A stretch of 64,000 nt of DNA from Clostridiales bacterium (GCA_012520655.1 JAAYNW010000040.1:1-64000), one strand, 5' to 3'; positions 53,319-63,288 are shown, counted from the stretch's first letter. Notes: generated by a model not told the origin, from the letters alone. Numbers and translations: made by a program.

Positions 53319-54725
53319 TTGGAAAAGAAAAAAACAAAAATAGAAGAATTTGAAAGAAATATTTATGATATATATGATTCGGACAATATCGGTTATCAGG
53401 TAAAGCAGGGGTTGACCGAAGATATTGTGGCCGAGATTTCAAAGAACAAGAAAGATCCGGCATGGATGCGGGATCTTCGCATGAAATCTTTAAAGATATA
53501 TAACGAAACAGAACTCCCCAATTGGGGACCTTCGCTGCACGAGCTCAATATGGACAATATTGTAACTTACGTGCGTCCGGGAACCTCTATGACCGATGAC
53601 TGGAAAGAACTGCCGGATGATATCCGGACTACGTTTGAGCGTCTCGGTATTCCGGAGGCGGAATGGAAATCCCTTTCCGGCGTCGGGGCGCAATATGATT
53701 CCGAGGTGGTTTATCACAGTATGCGGGAGCAGCTGCTCGAACAGGGTGTAATCTATACGGATATGGAAACTGCTTTGCGTGAATATGAAGACATCGTAAA
53801 AGAGTATTTTATGAAGCTTCTTCCGGCAACCGAGCATAAGTTTATGGCGCTGCACGGTGCGGTATGGTCGGGCGGATCATTCGTATATGTTCCTGAAGGC
53901 GTTAAGGTAAGCATGCCTCTGCAGTCCTATTTCCGCTTGAATGCGCCGGGGGCCGGACAGTTTGAGCATACCTTAATCATATGTGAGAAGAATTCCAGCC
54001 TGCATTTTATCGAAGGGTGTTCCGCCCCAAGGCACAACACGATAAACCTGCATGCGGGGGGTGTGGAACTTTATATAAAAGAAGGTGCGACACTTCGTTA
54101 TTCCACTATTGAAAATTGGTCTAAAAATATGCTCAATTTAAATACAAAGCGGGCGCTTGTCGAAAAAGACGGTAAGATCGAGTGGGTATCCGGAACATTC
54201 GGTTCACACATCACTATGTTGTATCCGATGAGTATATTGAAAGGGGAAAATGCCAAGAGTGAATATACGGGAGTCAGCTTCGCAAGCAGCAACCAGTATC
54301 TCGATACGGGATCGAAGGTAGTTCATGCCGCACCGAACACGTCTTCCACGGTTTCCTCCAAGTCGATTTCCAAGAATGGAGGAAATACTACTTACCGCAG
54401 CTCGGTGACCATAATGCCGCAGGCGAAGAACAGTAAATGCAGTGTTATCTGCGAGTCGCTTATGATGGATGATATATCGCGTTCGGACACGATTCCCGTC
54501 ATGGATGTGAGAAATGACAAGGCAGATATAGGGCATGAGGCCAAGATCGGTAGAATAAGCGAAAAGTCAATTTATTATCTTATGACTCGCGGACTGAGTG
54601 AGGAAGAAGCAAAAGCTCTTATTGTAAGGGGGTTTGTGGAACCCGTAACAAAGGAGCTGCCGCTGGAATATGCGGTTGAAATGAACCGATTGATTGGCCT
54701 TGAATTAGAAGGAAGCATCGGGTAA
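53319..54725 (+). CDS. sufB: SUF scaffold subunit SufB
   Basis: 468 aa. The beta-helix core has the typical VPEGVKVSMPLQSYFRLN and FIEGCSAPRH (conserved Cys), then VSGTFGSHITMLYP and CESLMMDDISRSDTIP. It binds nascent clusters with SufC and SufD. It uses a TTG start at 53319 with GAGGTGAG upstream; the product would begin MEKKKTKIEEF. Confidence 0.95.
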   Translation: MEKKKTKIEEFERNIYDIYDSDNIGYQVKQGLTEDIVAEISKNKKDPAWMRDLRMKSLKIYNETELPNWGPSLHELNMDNIVTYVRPGTSMTDDWKELPDDIRTTFERLGIPEAEWKSLSGVGAQYDSEVVYHSMREQLLEQGVIYTDMETALREYEDIVKEYFMKLLPATEHKFMALHGAVWSGGSFVYVPEGVKVSMPLQSYFRLNAPGAGQFEHTLIICEKNSSLHFIEGCSAPRHNTINLHAGGVELYIKEGATLRYSTIENWSKNMLNLNTKRALVEKDGKIEWVSGTFGSHITMLYPMSILKGENAKSEYTGVSFASSNQYLDTGSKVVHAAPNTSSTVSSKSISKNGGNTTYRSSVTIMPQAKNSKCSVICESLMMDDISRSDTIPVMDVRNDKADIGHEAKIGRISEKSIYYLMTRGLSEEEAKALIVRGFVEPVTKELPLEYAVEMNRLIGLELEGSIG

Positions 54726-54738
54726 AGGAGGAAGGACG

Positions 54739-55821
54739 TTGGGAATTTCATTTAAAAATATAAATCAATTGCAGGTTCCGACATGGAACAAGCTTAAAGT
54801 AAACGGCGTTTCTCTTGATTTTGCAGAGAATGGATTGAACGGTTATTCGAAGGAAGCTGCGCTTACTTTACCGTCGGAGGTCGAAGCCAATCGTTTTTTT
54901 GCCGAACCCGCAAGAGATAATATTCCGGATTCTATTATACAAAATTATGATTTTGTTTCTAATAATTATAACAGTGCTATTGTATTGACCATTCCGGAAG
55001 GAGTTTTGCCGGATACGCCGGTTATAATAGACTATTCCTTGGATAAAAGCAACAGCTTACTGGTCGACTATATATATATTAAAGCGGAGAAGGACAGTCG
55101 GGCAACAGTGATTATAAAATATAACGGCGACAAATGTGAGAACTCTTTTCACGCAGGCCTTACTTTTTTGGAAACGGGAGAAAATGCGAAAGTTAAATTA
55201 ATAAAGGTGCAGATGCTGCCTGAGAACTCCCTGCATGTAGATGCGGTAGCAGCGTGGTCGGAAGACCGAGCAGCCGCAGATATCGTACTGAACGAATTGG
55301 GAAGCGGGCGGACTGCCGCTTTGTGCAATATCCTATTAAAGGGCAGGCAAAGCAGAGGAAATCTTGGCGGAATATATATCGGAAAAGGCCAAAAAGAAAT
55401 GGATCTAAGCTACCGCATCGAATTCGCGGCAAAAGAAACGGAGGGAGAGATATCCGTTAGAGGAGCATTGGCGGATTCTGCAAAGAAGACGATGAAAAGC
55501 ATCTTGGACTTTGTTGCCGGAGCATCCGGCTCAAAAGGAAGTGAAGAGGAAACTGTGCTGACGCTCAGCGATAAGGCTGTTAATCTTTCTGCGCCGCTTC
55601 TGCTTTGTGGCGAAGATGATGTGGAAGGCAGGCACGCGACTTCTACGGGAAGGCCTGACCCGGGCAAGCTGCATTATCTGATGTGCAGAGGCTTTGCCAG
55701 GAACGAAGCCGAGCGATTGCTGATAGAAGCTTCTTTTGCGCCGCTTTTAAGTAAAATCGAGACACAGGAAGTCAGACAGGAGATTACAGAATATATTGGA
55801 GCGAGTATTAATGGACAATAA
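54739..55821 (+). CDS. sufD: SUF scaffold subunit SufD
   Basis: 360 aa, paralogue of SufB with the same beta-helix; recognised from the C-terminal ALTLPSEVEANRFFAE N-region and EDDVEGRHATSTGRPDPGKLHYLMCRG. A TTG start (54739) follows AAAGGAGGAAGG. Its end overlaps sufS by 11 bases. Confidence 0.92.
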   Translation: MGISFKNINQLQVPTWNKLKVNGVSLDFAENGLNGYSKEAALTLPSEVEANRFFAEPARDNIPDSIIQNYDFVSNNYNSAIVLTIPEGVLPDTPVIIDYSLDKSNSLLVDYIYIKAEKDSRATVIIKYNGDKCENSFHAGLTFLETGENAKVKLIKVQMLPENSLHVDAVAAWSEDRAAADIVLNELGSGRTAALCNILLKGRQSRGNLGGIYIGKGQKEMDLSYRIEFAAKETEGEISVRGALADSAKKTMKSILDFVAGASGSKGSEEETVLTLSDKAVNLSAPLLLCGEDDVEGRHATSTGRPDPGKLHYLMCRGFARNEAERLLIEASFAPLLSKIETQEVRQEITEYIGASINGQ

Positions 55822-57046
55822 CAATAATTATAGAAAAGACTTTCCGCTGCTGCTTACGCGCGAAGAAAAGGGCAGGCGGATGGTATACCTAGACAGCGCG
55901 GCAACCAGCCAGAAACCGCTTTCTGTTATAAAGGCAATAGAGGGATATTATAACAGTTATACTGCTAATCCGCACAGGGGAGCATATACTTTAAGCGAGG
56001 ACGCGACAGCGCTGTATGAAAAAGCAAGAGAAAAGGTGGCCCATTTTATCGGGTGCAATAATCCGCAGGAGATTGTATTTACCGCGGGTACGACAGAGGC
56101 TGTTAATATGGTTGCCCTGTCATATGGTAGAGCGAATATTGAAGAGGGCGATGAAATATTGATTACTGTTGCCGAACACCACAGCAATCTTTTGCCGTGG
56201 CAGCGCCTGGCGAAGGAAAAGAATGCGGTTTTGCGCTATGTATACGGAGACGCTGAAGGGCAGATTTCGCTTCGGGAATGGGAAGAGAAAATAAACAGCC
56301 GTACGAAGATTGTGGCGCTTGGACACATATCCAACGTGCTCGGAGGTATCAACCCGGTAGAAGAGATAACCCGTATGGCGCACAAGCATGGTGCTGTTGT
56401 TGTACTTGACGGTGCGCAAAGCGTTCCGCACGTAGAGATAGATGTGGAGGAGTCGGATGTCGATTTCTTGGCTTTTTCTGGGCATAAGATGCTGGCACCC
56501 GCAGGAATAGGAGTACTGTATGCTAAAAAGAGCCTTCTCGATACTATGGAGCCTCTTATGCTGGGAGGCGGAATTGTAGAAGATGTACAAGAACAGTCGG
56601 TAGCTTTCATGGATGCCCCGTGGAAGATGGAGGCGGGGACACCCAATGTGGAAGGTGCTGTAGGACTTGCAGCGGCAATAGATTATTTGAACCAGGTGGG
56701 ATGGGCAAATATTCATAATATAGAAAAACAACTGTTGGAGTATGCGCTGGCGAGATTGAGCAAGCTGAACGAAGTGGAGGTCTATGGTTCGAAGCATCCC
56801 GAAAATCGGGCGGGAATTCTTTCATTCAATGTTAAAGATGTGCATCCTCACGATGTTGCGAGCGTTTTAAACAGCTATGGAGTAGCAATTCGGGCCGGAC
56901 ATCATTGCGCACAGCCTCTGATGAAGCATTTAGGCGTTTATTCGACTTGCAGGGCCAGCTTTTATCTGTATAACACGTTAGAGGATGTGGATATTTTTAT
57001 AGATGCTTTATCGAAGGTAAGAGAGGTGCTTGGATATGGAGCTTAG
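55811..57046 (+). CDS. sufS: Cysteine desulfurase SufS
   Basis: 411-aa PLP enzyme that takes sulfur from cysteine. YLDSAATSQKP at the N-terminus, PLP Lys in FSGHKMLAPAGIG (about 223), and the persulfide Cys in YSTCRASFYLYN (about 381). In the family SufU receives this sulfur; the sufU gene is immediately next and overlaps by 11 bases. GGAGCGAG precedes ATG 55811. Confidence 0.95.
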   Translation: MDNNNNYRKDFPLLLTREEKGRRMVYLDSAATSQKPLSVIKAIEGYYNSYTANPHRGAYTLSEDATALYEKAREKVAHFIGCNNPQEIVFTAGTTEAVNMVALSYGRANIEEGDEILITVAEHHSNLLPWQRLAKEKNAVLRYVYGDAEGQISLREWEEKINSRTKIVALGHISNVLGGINPVEEITRMAHKHGAVVVLDGAQSVPHVEIDVEESDVDFLAFSGHKMLAPAGIGVLYAKKSLLDTMEPLMLGGGIVEDVQEQSVAFMDAPWKMEAGTPNVEGAVGLAAAIDYLNQVGWANIHNIEKQLLEYALARLSKLNEVEVYGSKHPENRAGILSFNVKDVHPHDVASVLNSYGVAIRAGHHCAQPLMKHLGVYSTCRASFYLYNTLEDVDIFIDALSKVREVLGYGA

Positions 57047-57467
57047 CGAATTATATTCTGAAGTAATAAAAGAACACAGTATTTCCGGCCATAATAAAAG
57101 GCACCTGCCGTATGCGACTATAATGACGCCCGGCAGGAATCCCAGCTGCGGAGATGAAATAGAACTTGAACTACAGGTAGAGAATGGTATAATAATAGAT
57201 GGTTCTTTTACCGGAGTAGGATGTGCCATTTCGCAAGCTTCTGTTTCAATCATGCTCGATTTGGTGCGAGGAAGAACAGTGGAGTAAAGCAGAAGACTGG
57301 CTGAGCTGTTTTTAAAAATGGCGCTTAGAAAGCCGCTTTCAGCCAAAGACCTGGAAGAGCTGGAAGATGCGGCGGCTTTACAGAATATTTCCGATATGCC
57401 GGCTCGTGTGAAATGCGCCACCATGCCATGGCATACTCTGGTAAAAGTGTTGGACGATATTGGATAA
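57036..57467 (+). pseudogene. sufU: SufU with an in-frame TAA stop (interrupted)
   Basis: The frame from ATG 57036 encodes SufU: zinc ligands in NPSCGDEIE (Cys, Asp) and GVGCAISQAS. At codon 84 it meets TAA (57285-57287), yet the same frame continues for 59 codons to a TAA at 57467, with RRLAELFLKM and the third conserved Cys in RVKCATMPWHTL. Without the stop it would be 143 aa, a normal SufU. A single base change (for example GAA to TAA) explains it. It may be a true pseudogene, a sequencing error, or a readthrough codon. A product of only 83 aa would lose the last zinc ligand. Confidence 0.85.
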
Positions 57468-57482
57468 GAAGGAGAATACGAA

Positions 57483-58709
57483 ATGGAAGTGGTAAGAAAT
57501 ATTACACAGGATACTGTATGGGTAGGCGGCGGCGATGTCAGGCTGGCTCTGTTTGAAAATATGTTTCCCCTGGAAAACGGAGTAAGCTACAATTCTTTTC
57601 TGATTTCGGACGAGAAAACGGCGCTGGTAGATACGGTAGATGAATCGGTAGGAAGGCGGTTTATTGAAAATATAAAAGCATCTTTGAACGGCCGTTCATT
57701 GGACTATCTCATTATAAACCATATGGAGCCCGATCACTGTGCGAATATCGAAGAAATTTGCCGCCTGTTTCCAAAGGTTCAAATTGTAGGCAACAAAAAA
57801 ACATTTCAAATGATACAACAATTTTATGATATGGATATATCGGGACGCACGCTGGAAGTGAAGGACGGGGACAGTCTTTCTCTCGGAACACATACACTTC
57901 GCTTTATTTTTGCTCCGATGGTGCATTGGCCGGAGGTTATGTTTACTTATGACGATTATGACAAGATACTTTTTTCGGCGGATGCGTTCGGTACTTTCGG
58001 CGGATATACAGGTAATCTGTTCAGCGATGAGGTAGATTATGAGGAAGTATATTTTAACGAAGCGAGAAGATACTATACTAATATTGTCGGCAAATACGGA
58101 GTGCAGGTACAAGCGGCGCTGAAGAAAATGTCTGCTATGGACATCCGAATGATTTGTCCTCTGCACGGACCAATACTTCGCGGAGACGGTATGCAGAGAA
58201 TTCTGGATAAATATGCCCTATGGAGTTCATATCAGCCGGAGGAAAGGGGCGTATTGCTCACTTATGCCTCCATGTACGGTAATACGGAGAACGCAGTTCA
58301 ACTGTTAGCCAACCTTCTGGCGCAAAACGGTGTAAAAAATATACGGGTTTATGATGTGTCAAAGACGCATTTTTCTACGATTGTAGCAGATGCTTTCCGT
58401 TTCAGCCATCTCGTATTTGCCTCTCCTACTTATAATCTGAGGCTTTACAGCGCTATGGAAAACGTCATCGGAGATTTGGCTGCCCTTAATTTTCAAAATA
58501 GGGAAGTAAGCGTCATCGGAAACGGCTCATGGGCTCCGGCGGCAGGCAAAATCATGGTGAATAAGTTATCCGAAATGAAGGATATGCGCTTTATCGGCGA
58601 GGCTCTGGAAATTAAATCGGCACTGAAAAAGGATCAATATCCAGAAATGGAGAACTTGGCAAAAGCAATTTCAGCCTCCGTTTTATGTGCCGATGAGAAT
58701 CGGGTATAA
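57483..58709 (+). CDS. fprA: Flavodiiron protein (FprA-type A flavoprotein)
   Basis: 408 aa. The beta-lactamase-like domain holds the diiron ligands HMEPDH (His80, Glu82, Asp84, His85), MVHWPEVM and the later CPLHGPILRG His; the C-terminal flavodoxin domain starts LLTYASMYGNTENAV (about 257-271). Such proteins reduce O2 to water (or NO) with electrons from rubredoxin or F420/flavin, protecting anaerobes and their Fe-S clusters. It sits 15 bp after sufU, ending the suf operon. Confidence 0.94.
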   Translation: MEVVRNITQDTVWVGGGDVRLALFENMFPLENGVSYNSFLISDEKTALVDTVDESVGRRFIENIKASLNGRSLDYLIINHMEPDHCANIEEICRLFPKVQIVGNKKTFQMIQQFYDMDISGRTLEVKDGDSLSLGTHTLRFIFAPMVHWPEVMFTYDDYDKILFSADAFGTFGGYTGNLFSDEVDYEEVYFNEARRYYTNIVGKYGVQVQAALKKMSAMDIRMICPLHGPILRGDGMQRILDKYALWSSYQPEERGVLLTYASMYGNTENAVQLLANLLAQNGVKNIRVYDVSKTHFSTIVADAFRFSHLVFASPTYNLRLYSAMENVIGDLAALNFQNREVSVIGNGSWAPAAGKIMVNKLSEMKDMRFIGEALEIKSALKKDQYPEMENLAKAISASVLCADENRV

Positions 58710-58722
58710 GTAAATAGTTAAG

Positions 58723-58771
58723 GAGGGTGCCCTCTAAGTCATTTTATGGCTTTTGGGACGCCCTCTTTTTA
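58723..58771 (+). terminator. Terminator of the suf-fprA operon
   Basis: GAGGGTGCCC / GGGACGCCCTC arms (one bulge) with a long loop and five T. Confidence 0.8.
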
Positions 58772-58806
58772 TTTAAACTTTATTTAGGGGAAATTCATAT
58801 TTTATG

Positions 58807-58835
58807 TTGCCATATTTTGTGTAATATGCTACAAT
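58807..58835 (+). promoter_or_regulatory. Promoter of the threonine gene cluster
   Basis: TTGCCA, exactly 17 bases, TACAAT; about 100 bases before the ACT gene. Confidence 0.7.
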
Positions 58836-58938
58836 ATCTTTCGCCAGCACACAAATGTCCGCGAGAGACAAACAACGACATACAATTGTATTTTCGAGAC
58901 GGACAAATGAGCGAAAGCAAAGGATGAAAGGTGTTTGT

Positions 58939-59382
58939 ATGGATACGGCGAATGGATATTTTGTTGTAAAAAAGAAAGCAATCCCGGAAGTGCTTCTTAA
59001 AGTGGTGGAAGCGAAACGCCTTTTGGAGACCGGAAAGGTACAAAGCGTGCATGAAGCCACGGAACAGGTAGGTATCAGCAGGAGTTCCTTTTATAAATAT
59101 AAGGACGATATCTTTCAATTCCATGATAATGCGCAGGGAACGACAATTACACTTACTTTTCAGATGGATGACGAACCGGGACTTTTATCGGATGTCCTAA
59201 AGGTAATCGCAGATTTTAAGGCGAATATACTTACGATTCACCAGAGCATTCCCATCAATGGAGTGGCTTCGCTGAGCATTAGCGTACAGGTGCTTCCTAC
59301 AACCGGCGATGTATCGGAAATGTTAGATACGCTGGAAAAAAAGCAAGGAGTCCATTACGTTAAGGTCTTGGCAAAAGAATAA
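58939..59382 (+). CDS. ACT-domain protein (UPF0735/PheB-like)
   Basis: 147 aa, matching the length of PheB/UPF0735. A helical N-terminus with an HTH-like SVHEATEQVGISRSSFYKYKD (about 46-67) is followed by one ACT domain (about 72-147; QMDDEPGLLSDVLKVI). In Firmicutes these sit beside amino-acid genes and probably sense an amino acid; here hom follows by 34 bp, which suggests threonine or another aspartate-family product. ATG 58939 has AAAGG upstream; an in-frame ATG at 58924 lacks a site. Confidence 0.85.
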   Translation: MDTANGYFVVKKKAIPEVLLKVVEAKRLLETGKVQSVHEATEQVGISRSSFYKYKDDIFQFHDNAQGTTITLTFQMDDEPGLLSDVLKVIADFKANILTIHQSIPINGVASLSISVQVLPTTGDVSEMLDTLEKKQGVHYVKVLAKE

Positions 59383-59416
59383 AAGTCCGGATACCGGACA
59401 GAGCGGAGGAAATCGA

Positions 59417-60622
59417 ATGATAAATGTAGCAGTTTTAGGATATGGTACCGTGGGCAGCGGTGTAGTGGAAGTAATCGAAAAAAATAAAGAAGAAATCAGC
59501 AAGAAAGCAGGGGAAGAACTGAATATAAAGTATATCCTCGATTTGAGAGATTTTCCCGGCGATCCATATGAACATAAAGTAGTACATGACGTGGAAGTAA
59601 TTTTAAACGACCCGGAAGTAAACGTTATCTGTGAAACGATGGGCGGTATCGAACCCGCGTATACATTTTCAAAAAGGGCTCTTATGAGCGGGAGAAGCGT
59701 ATGTACTTCCAATAAGGAGTTGGTAGCGAACCATGGACCGGAATTGATTCGTCTGGCTAAGGAAAACAATTGCAATTATTTGTTTGAAGCCAGCGTAGGC
59801 GGCGGTATTCCTATTATCCGTCCGATGAACTACTCCTTGACGGCGGAGAAAATCGATGCGATTACCGGTATTCTTAACGGTACGACGAATTATATCCTCT
59901 CGAAGATGGCAGCAGAGGGCGCGGACTTTGAGGATGTGTTAAAAGAGGCGCAGGAAAGGGGATATGCGGAACGCAATCCTGAGGCGGATGTGGAAGGCTA
60001 TGATGCATGCCGCAAAATAGCAATACTATCTTCTTTGATGACCGGAAAAAATGTGAGATATGAAGATATTTACACAGAAGGTATCACGAAGATTACGGCG
60101 ACGGATTTCGTATATGCGAAAGTGATGGGAAAATCTATTAAGCTGCTGGCGCTCAGCCGAGAAAAAGACGGCGAATTCTATGCGATGGTAGCTCCCTTTA
60201 TGATTCCTGTAAGCCATCCCCTTTACAGTGTAAACGATGTGTTTAATGCTGTTTTCGTACATGGCAATATGCTTGGAGATTCCATGTATTACGGACGCGG
60301 AGCCGGCAAGCTTCCGACAGCCAGCGCAGTAGTGTCCGACGTGGTGGACTGTGCAAGACATATGGGAAAGACCATTATGTGTTTCTGGGATACGGAAAAC
60401 GTCAAACTTGCAGATATAACGCAGATAAAACACAAATTCTTTGTCCGCACAAAAGCGGAACTTGAAAAGAAGGCTCTGGAAATATTCGGTTCCATATCGG
60501 TTATAGAAGCAGATGTGGCAGAGGAATATGCTTTTGTCACGGGGGAAATGACAGAAAAGGAATTCAAGGACAAGGCGGAAGAATTGGGCTGCGTACTCAA
60601 CTGGATCCGTATAGAGAGTTAA
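59417..60622 (+). CDS. hom: Homoserine dehydrogenase
   Basis: 401 aa. NAD(P) motif VLGYGTVGSGVVEVI at the N-terminus, catalytic FEASVGGGIPIIRP (about 120), NGTTNYILSKM and GYAERNPEADVEGYDACRK, then a C-terminal ACT-like regulatory region (about 315-401). It converts aspartate semialdehyde to homoserine. GCGGAGGAAA precedes the start. It lies between the ACT gene and the ApgM-family gene, in one operon. Confidence 0.95.
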   Translation: MINVAVLGYGTVGSGVVEVIEKNKEEISKKAGEELNIKYILDLRDFPGDPYEHKVVHDVEVILNDPEVNVICETMGGIEPAYTFSKRALMSGRSVCTSNKELVANHGPELIRLAKENNCNYLFEASVGGGIPIIRPMNYSLTAEKIDAITGILNGTTNYILSKMAAEGADFEDVLKEAQERGYAERNPEADVEGYDACRKIAILSSLMTGKNVRYEDIYTEGITKITATDFVYAKVMGKSIKLLALSREKDGEFYAMVAPFMIPVSHPLYSVNDVFNAVFVHGNMLGDSMYYGRGAGKLPTASAVVSDVVDCARHMGKTIMCFWDTENVKLADITQIKHKFFVRTKAELEKKALEIFGSISVIEADVAEEYAFVTGEMTEKEFKDKAEELGCVLNWIRIES

Positions 60623-60667
60623 TCCGTCCGGATTGCCGGAATACGAAAAAGAAAAGAGGAAGCAGAA

Positions 60668-61870
60668 ATGAAATACATTATCGTGCTGGGCGATGGTATG
60701 GCAGACGAGCCGATTGAGGCTTTGGAAAATAAGACTCCGCTCGCTTATGCTGACACACCCGTCATGGACATGCTCAGTAAGAAATCAGAAATAGGAATGG
60801 TGCAGACGATACCGGAGGGGATGAGTCCCGGCTCGGATACGGCGAATCTATCAGTACTTGGCTATGACCCGAAGATATATTATTCGGGGCGTTCACCGTT
60901 AGAAGCTTTAAGTATCGGTGTTCCTATGAAGGATACCGATATTGCTCTTAGATGCAATATCGTGACGATATCGGAGGAAGACGTTCCTTTTGAAGAAAGA
61001 ACTATTATAGACCACAGTTCAGGCGAAATCAGCACAGAATACTGTGCGGTTTTATTGGAAGCCGTAAGGCGAGAACTGGAGACGGATATATATAAGTTTT
61101 ATTTGGGAACGAGTTACAGGCATTGCTTGATTTGGGATAAAGGGGAAGTGGCAGAGCTGACACCTCCTCACGATGTGCTCACGCAAGTCATCGGTAAGTA
61201 CCTCCCCAAGGAAAAAACCTTACGTGAAATGATGGAGAAGAGTTATCATATTCTCGTGAACCATCCCATTAACATAGAAAGAAAGAAACAGGGATTGAAT
61301 CCTGCTAATTGCTGCTGGTTCTGGGGAGCGGGGACGAAGCCGATGCTCGCTTCATTTGAAGAGAAGACCGGCAAAAAGGGAATGATGATTTCCGCTGTCG
61401 ACTTATTAAAAGGAATCGCGGTAGGTGCGAAAATGGGAATCAGCATCGTTGAGGGTGCAAACGGCGGTTTGCATACGAATTATGAAGGAAAGACCGGAGC
61501 TGCGCTGAAGGCGGTTCTTGAGGACGGATATGATTTTGCATATATCCATATAGAAGCGCCCGATGAGATGGGGCATCAAGGAAGTGTGGAACGCAAAGTG
61601 CAGGCGATTGAATATTTGGATGCAAGAGTGCTGAAGCCTTTGACGGACAGACTGGATAAAGAAGGAACCGATTACCGTCTTATGGTATTGCCGGATCATC
61701 CTACGCCGGTTCGCATAAGAACACACACGTCGGACAGCGTGCCTTATCTGCTCTATGACAGCAGCAGACCCCGCACGGAGAGCTGGAGTTATAATGAGGA
61801 AGAAGCGAAGGCAAGCGGACGCTATATTGCCAAAGGACATGAACTTATAGATTATTTTTTTGAGTCATGA
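60668..61870 (+). CDS. ApgM-family phosphotransferase; candidate homoserine kinase
   Basis: 400-aa archaeal-type cofactor-independent phosphoglycerate mutase family member (alkaline-phosphatase fold). Metal and Ser sites: IIVLGDGMADEP at the N-terminus, GSDTANLSVLGYDP (catalytic Ser, about 57), HIEAPDEMGHQG and LPDHPTPVRIRTHT. Family members next to hom have been proposed, and in some bacteria shown genetically, to serve as homoserine kinase. Here it lies between hom and lysC, and no ThrB is visible, which favours that role over mutase. GAGGAAGCAG precedes the start. Confidence 0.85.
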   Translation: MKYIIVLGDGMADEPIEALENKTPLAYADTPVMDMLSKKSEIGMVQTIPEGMSPGSDTANLSVLGYDPKIYYSGRSPLEALSIGVPMKDTDIALRCNIVTISEEDVPFEERTIIDHSSGEISTEYCAVLLEAVRRELETDIYKFYLGTSYRHCLIWDKGEVAELTPPHDVLTQVIGKYLPKEKTLREMMEKSYHILVNHPINIERKKQGLNPANCCWFWGAGTKPMLASFEEKTGKKGMMISAVDLLKGIAVGAKMGISIVEGANGGLHTNYEGKTGAALKAVLEDGYDFAYIHIEAPDEMGHQGSVERKVQAIEYLDARVLKPLTDRLDKEGTDYRLMVLPDHPTPVRIRTHTSDSVPYLLYDSSRPRTESWSYNEEEAKASGRYIAKGHELIDYFFES

Positions 61871-61925
61871 GCTTTACAATTTCATAATTACTTAATATAA
61901 AGATAAAAACGAGGAGAAAAAAGTT

Positions 61926-63245
61926 ATGAAGAAAGTAGTGAAATTCGGCGGAAGCTCTTTGGCGAACGCGGAGCAGTTTATGAAGGTAGGGGAGATTATC
62001 CATTCCGATGAGGAAAGAAAGTATGTGGTACCATCCGCACCCGGTAAGCGCAATTCGAAGGACACTAAGGTAACGGATATGCTCTATGCCTGTTATGCGT
62101 CTGCGGAAGCAGGAGAAGATTTTAAGGCGGAGTTAAAAGCGATAAAGGCGCGCTATGAAGAGATAATAGAAGGTTTACATCTGGACTTATCTTTGGAGGA
62201 AGAATTCAAAGTTATCGAGAAAAAGTTTAAAGAAAAAGCGGGAGAGGATTATGCGGCTTCCAGAGGAGAATATTTAAATGGCATAATTATGGCAGCTTAT
62301 CTGGGATATGAATTTGTGGATGCGGCAACGGTCATTTTCTTTGACGATAATGGAGAATTCGATGCCGACAAAACAAATGCGATTTTATCGGAACGATTGA
62401 GTAAAGCCGAAAGAGCGGTTATTCCCGGATTTTACGGTTCATATGCGGATGGACGTGTAAAGACGTTCTCCCGAGGCGGTTCGGATATTACAGGTTCTAT
62501 CGTAGCGGGAGCGGTAAAAGCGGATGTGTATGAAAACTGGACAGACGTATCGGGCTTCCTTGTGGCGGATCCCCGCATTATCGGTAATCCTCCCGGAATC
62601 GATACGATTACCTACAGAGAACTCAGAGAGCTTTCTTATATGGGAGCAACGGTTCTTCATGAAGATGCTATTTTCCCCGTAAGAAAGGAAGGAATCCCTA
62701 TTAATATCCGTAATACCAATGCACCGCAGGATGAAGGCACGTGGATTGTGGAAAGCACTTGCCAGAAATCGAAGTATGTAATTACCGGTATTGCAGGAAA
62801 GAAAGGATTCTGCGCGGTCAATATTGAAAAGGATATGATGAATTCGGAAATCGGATTCGGCAGGAAGGTTCTTCAGGCATTTGAAGACTATGGAATCTCT
62901 TTCGAGCACGTTCCGTCAGGAATCGATACGATGACTGTATTTGTTCATCAGGATGAATTTATAGATAAGGAGCAGAAAGTAGTATCCGCTCTTCATCGCC
63001 TGGCCAATCCGGATATGGTGGATATCGAGTCCGACCTGGCATTGATTGCGGTGGTTGGACGCGGAATGAAATCTACGAGAGGAACTGCGGGAAGAATATT
63101 CTCGGCGCTGGCGCATGCCAATGTGAACGTTAGAATGATCGACCAGGGCTCCAGCGAGTTAAATATTATAATTGGTGTTTCCGACGAAGACTTTGAAAAT
63201 GCAATTCGGGCAATCTACAATATCTTCGTGGAAGTGCAGCTGTAA
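61926..63245 (+). CDS. lysC: Aspartokinase
   Basis: 439 aa. Kinase start VVKFGGSSLANAEQF, RGEYLNGIIMAAYLG, TFSRGGSDITGSIVAGAV, then two ACT domains (about 305-439; the second begins LALIAVVGRGM). It catalyses the first step of threonine/lysine/methionine synthesis, with feedback through the ACT domains. The MKKVVKFGGSSLA form is of the longer Firmicute class related to aspartokinase III. ACGAGGAG precedes the start. It closes the operon. Confidence 0.94.
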   Translation: MKKVVKFGGSSLANAEQFMKVGEIIHSDEERKYVVPSAPGKRNSKDTKVTDMLYACYASAEAGEDFKAELKAIKARYEEIIEGLHLDLSLEEEFKVIEKKFKEKAGEDYAASRGEYLNGIIMAAYLGYEFVDAATVIFFDDNGEFDADKTNAILSERLSKAERAVIPGFYGSYADGRVKTFSRGGSDITGSIVAGAVKADVYENWTDVSGFLVADPRIIGNPPGIDTITYRELRELSYMGATVLHEDAIFPVRKEGIPINIRNTNAPQDEGTWIVESTCQKSKYVITGIAGKKGFCAVNIEKDMMNSEIGFGRKVLQAFEDYGISFEHVPSGIDTMTVFVHQDEFIDKEQKVVSALHRLANPDMVDIESDLALIAVVGRGMKSTRGTAGRIFSALAHANVNVRMIDQGSSELNIIIGVSDEDFENAIRAIYNIFVEVQL

Positions 63246-63288
63246 TAATTCTAATAATAAAATAATTCGAGAATGCGTGAACGAAGAA

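Noticed and set aside
57285..57287. A frameshift in sufU
   Set aside because: The frame is the same before and after the stop, so this is a nonsense codon and not an insertion or deletion.
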